Positions 5,622 through 6,217 of a stretch of DNA of 6,217 nucleotides are shown here, piece by piece. The first letter of the stretch is position 1. Each line of letters starts with the position of its first letter. The notes under the pieces are model-generated. The model was not told where the DNA came from. It was given only the letters and a program-made list of their open reading frames with translations, and ran no database searches. The position numbers were made by a program, and so were the translations under genes. This DNA comes from Pseudomonadota bacterium. Its GTDB lineage: Bacteria > Pseudomonadota > Alphaproteobacteria > Micropepsales > Micropepsaceae. The stretch lies in contig JAKBAU010000217.1 in NCBI GenBank assembly GCA_021808875.1, forward strand, positions 1 through 6,217, given 5' to 3'.

Positions 5622-6217
5622 ATGAAAGACGAACTCTTTGCGATCTCTTCTGAGTCCTCTGGTTGTAACGCCTCCGTAGCCCCCGCTGTGGTCCCGCCCC
5701 GTGCCGACAGCAATCCGTCGCAAACGCCAATCCAGGTTCGGCCGATGGACGTGGGCGAACTGGACGAGGCATTTGCACTGACCCGTGCCCATCCGGAACT
5801 TAAGACCATTGCAGCGGACGACGTGGTCATCCGCGTCCTCACCCACAATGCCTATTCATTCTGGGGCGTATACCCGACCGAATCAGGAAGTCCACTGTTG
5901 GCATACTATGGCTTTCTGCTGCTGAATACCATTGGTGCACAGGCACTGATTGATGGACGCCTGGATCCGCTCGATCCTGACCGTGCCTATCTGGCAAGCA
6001 CCGATGAGCGTCCCGAGGCGATTTATATATGGCTCGTGGTGGCGCCGGGCTTGTCGTCCCGGGCAACGCCCATGGTCACAATCTCGCTGGGTAAGATTTG
6101 CAGAGGCGTGCCTCTCTACGCGCGCGCGGGTACTCAGGCAGGTCTCAATTTGATGCGCCGCCAGGGCTTTCGAGCGGTCAATCCCGAGAATGATGGGCTT
6201 GGTGGGCTCTTCATCTT
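5622..6217 (+). CDS. GNAT-like acetyltransferase domain protein, C-terminus cut by the window edge
   Basis: Open frame of 198 codons plus two bases running off the right edge. ATG 5622 is the only usable start: the frame has a TAG at 5559-5561 and no other ATG, GTG or TTG between. A GGGGGG run six bases upstream may serve as ribosome binding site. Residues 1-37 are Ser/Pro/Ala-rich and look disordered. Residues 38-186 look like a GNAT fold: IQVRPMDVGELDEAFAL for the first strand and helix, LLAYYGFLLL (92-101) as a central strand, IYIWLVVAPG (134-143) as the strand before the acetyl-CoA loop, and VPLYARAGTQAGLNLMRRQGF (163-183) as the last strand and helix with the typical terminal GF. The usual Q/RxxGxG/A loop is not obvious (SSRATP instead), so cofactor binding is unproven. 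It diverges from the LysR gene. The substrate is unknown, and I did not recognise a specific family. Confidence 0.55.
   Translation, partial: MKDELFAISSESSGCNASVAPAVVPPRADSNPSQTPIQVRPMDVGELDEAFALTRAHPELKTIAADDVVIRVLTHNAYSFWGVYPTESGSPLLAYYGFLLLNTIGAQALIDGRLDPLDPDRAYLASTDERPEAIYIWLVVAPGLSSRATPMVTISLGKICRGVPLYARAGTQAGLNLMRRQGFRAVNPENDGLGGLFI

Noticed and set aside
5538..5846. 102-codon minus-strand open frame between the LysR and GNAT-like genes
   Set aside because: It overlaps the start of the plus-strand GNAT-like frame, which has a G-rich site upstream and a recognisable fold pattern. The minus-strand translation has neither.

Overview
The window looks like chromosomal DNA from a mid-to-high-GC Gram-negative bacterium, most likely an alphaproteobacterium. 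That placement rests on the style of the BioB, BioF, BioD and YkgJ-type proteins and on the gene arrangement. It is an impression from reading the sequence, not a phylogenetic result. No insertion sequence, integrase, CRISPR array or phage gene is visible.

Left part (1-3410): a biotin-synthesis locus made of two divergent units. On the minus strand, bioB (499-1473) is followed after 15 nt by bioA (1-483, cut by the left edge). On the plus strand, bioF (1558-2748) overlaps bioD (2745-3410) by 4 nt. Together they supply all four late steps of biotin synthesis. BioF joins pimeloyl thioester to alanine to give KAPA, BioA transaminates KAPA to DAPA, BioD closes the ureido ring to give dethiobiotin, and BioB inserts sulfur. 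The 84-bp gap between bioB and bioF holds overlapping back-to-back promoter-like boxes. A perfect inverted repeat (TATCG-N4-CGATA) covers both, so it is a good candidate operator for co-regulating the two arms. No bioC/bioH-type gene for making pimeloyl thioester and no obvious biotin regulator lies in the window.

Middle part (3411-4213): 42 nt after bioD is a small cysteine-rich protein of the YkgJ-type zinc/iron-chelating family (3453-3818), possibly co-transcribed with bioFD. About 270 bp with no recognisable gene follows, then a promoter and a complete tRNA-Leu(CAA) with encoded CCA (4127-4213).

Right part (4214-6217): 283 bp without a recognisable gene, then a LysR-type regulator on the minus strand (4497-5531). 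It is divergent from a plus-strand gene cut by the right edge (5622 onward) whose C-terminal half resembles a GNAT acetyltransferase. The LysR/GNAT-like pair is a typical regulator-target arrangement, but the target relationship is inferred only from the layout.
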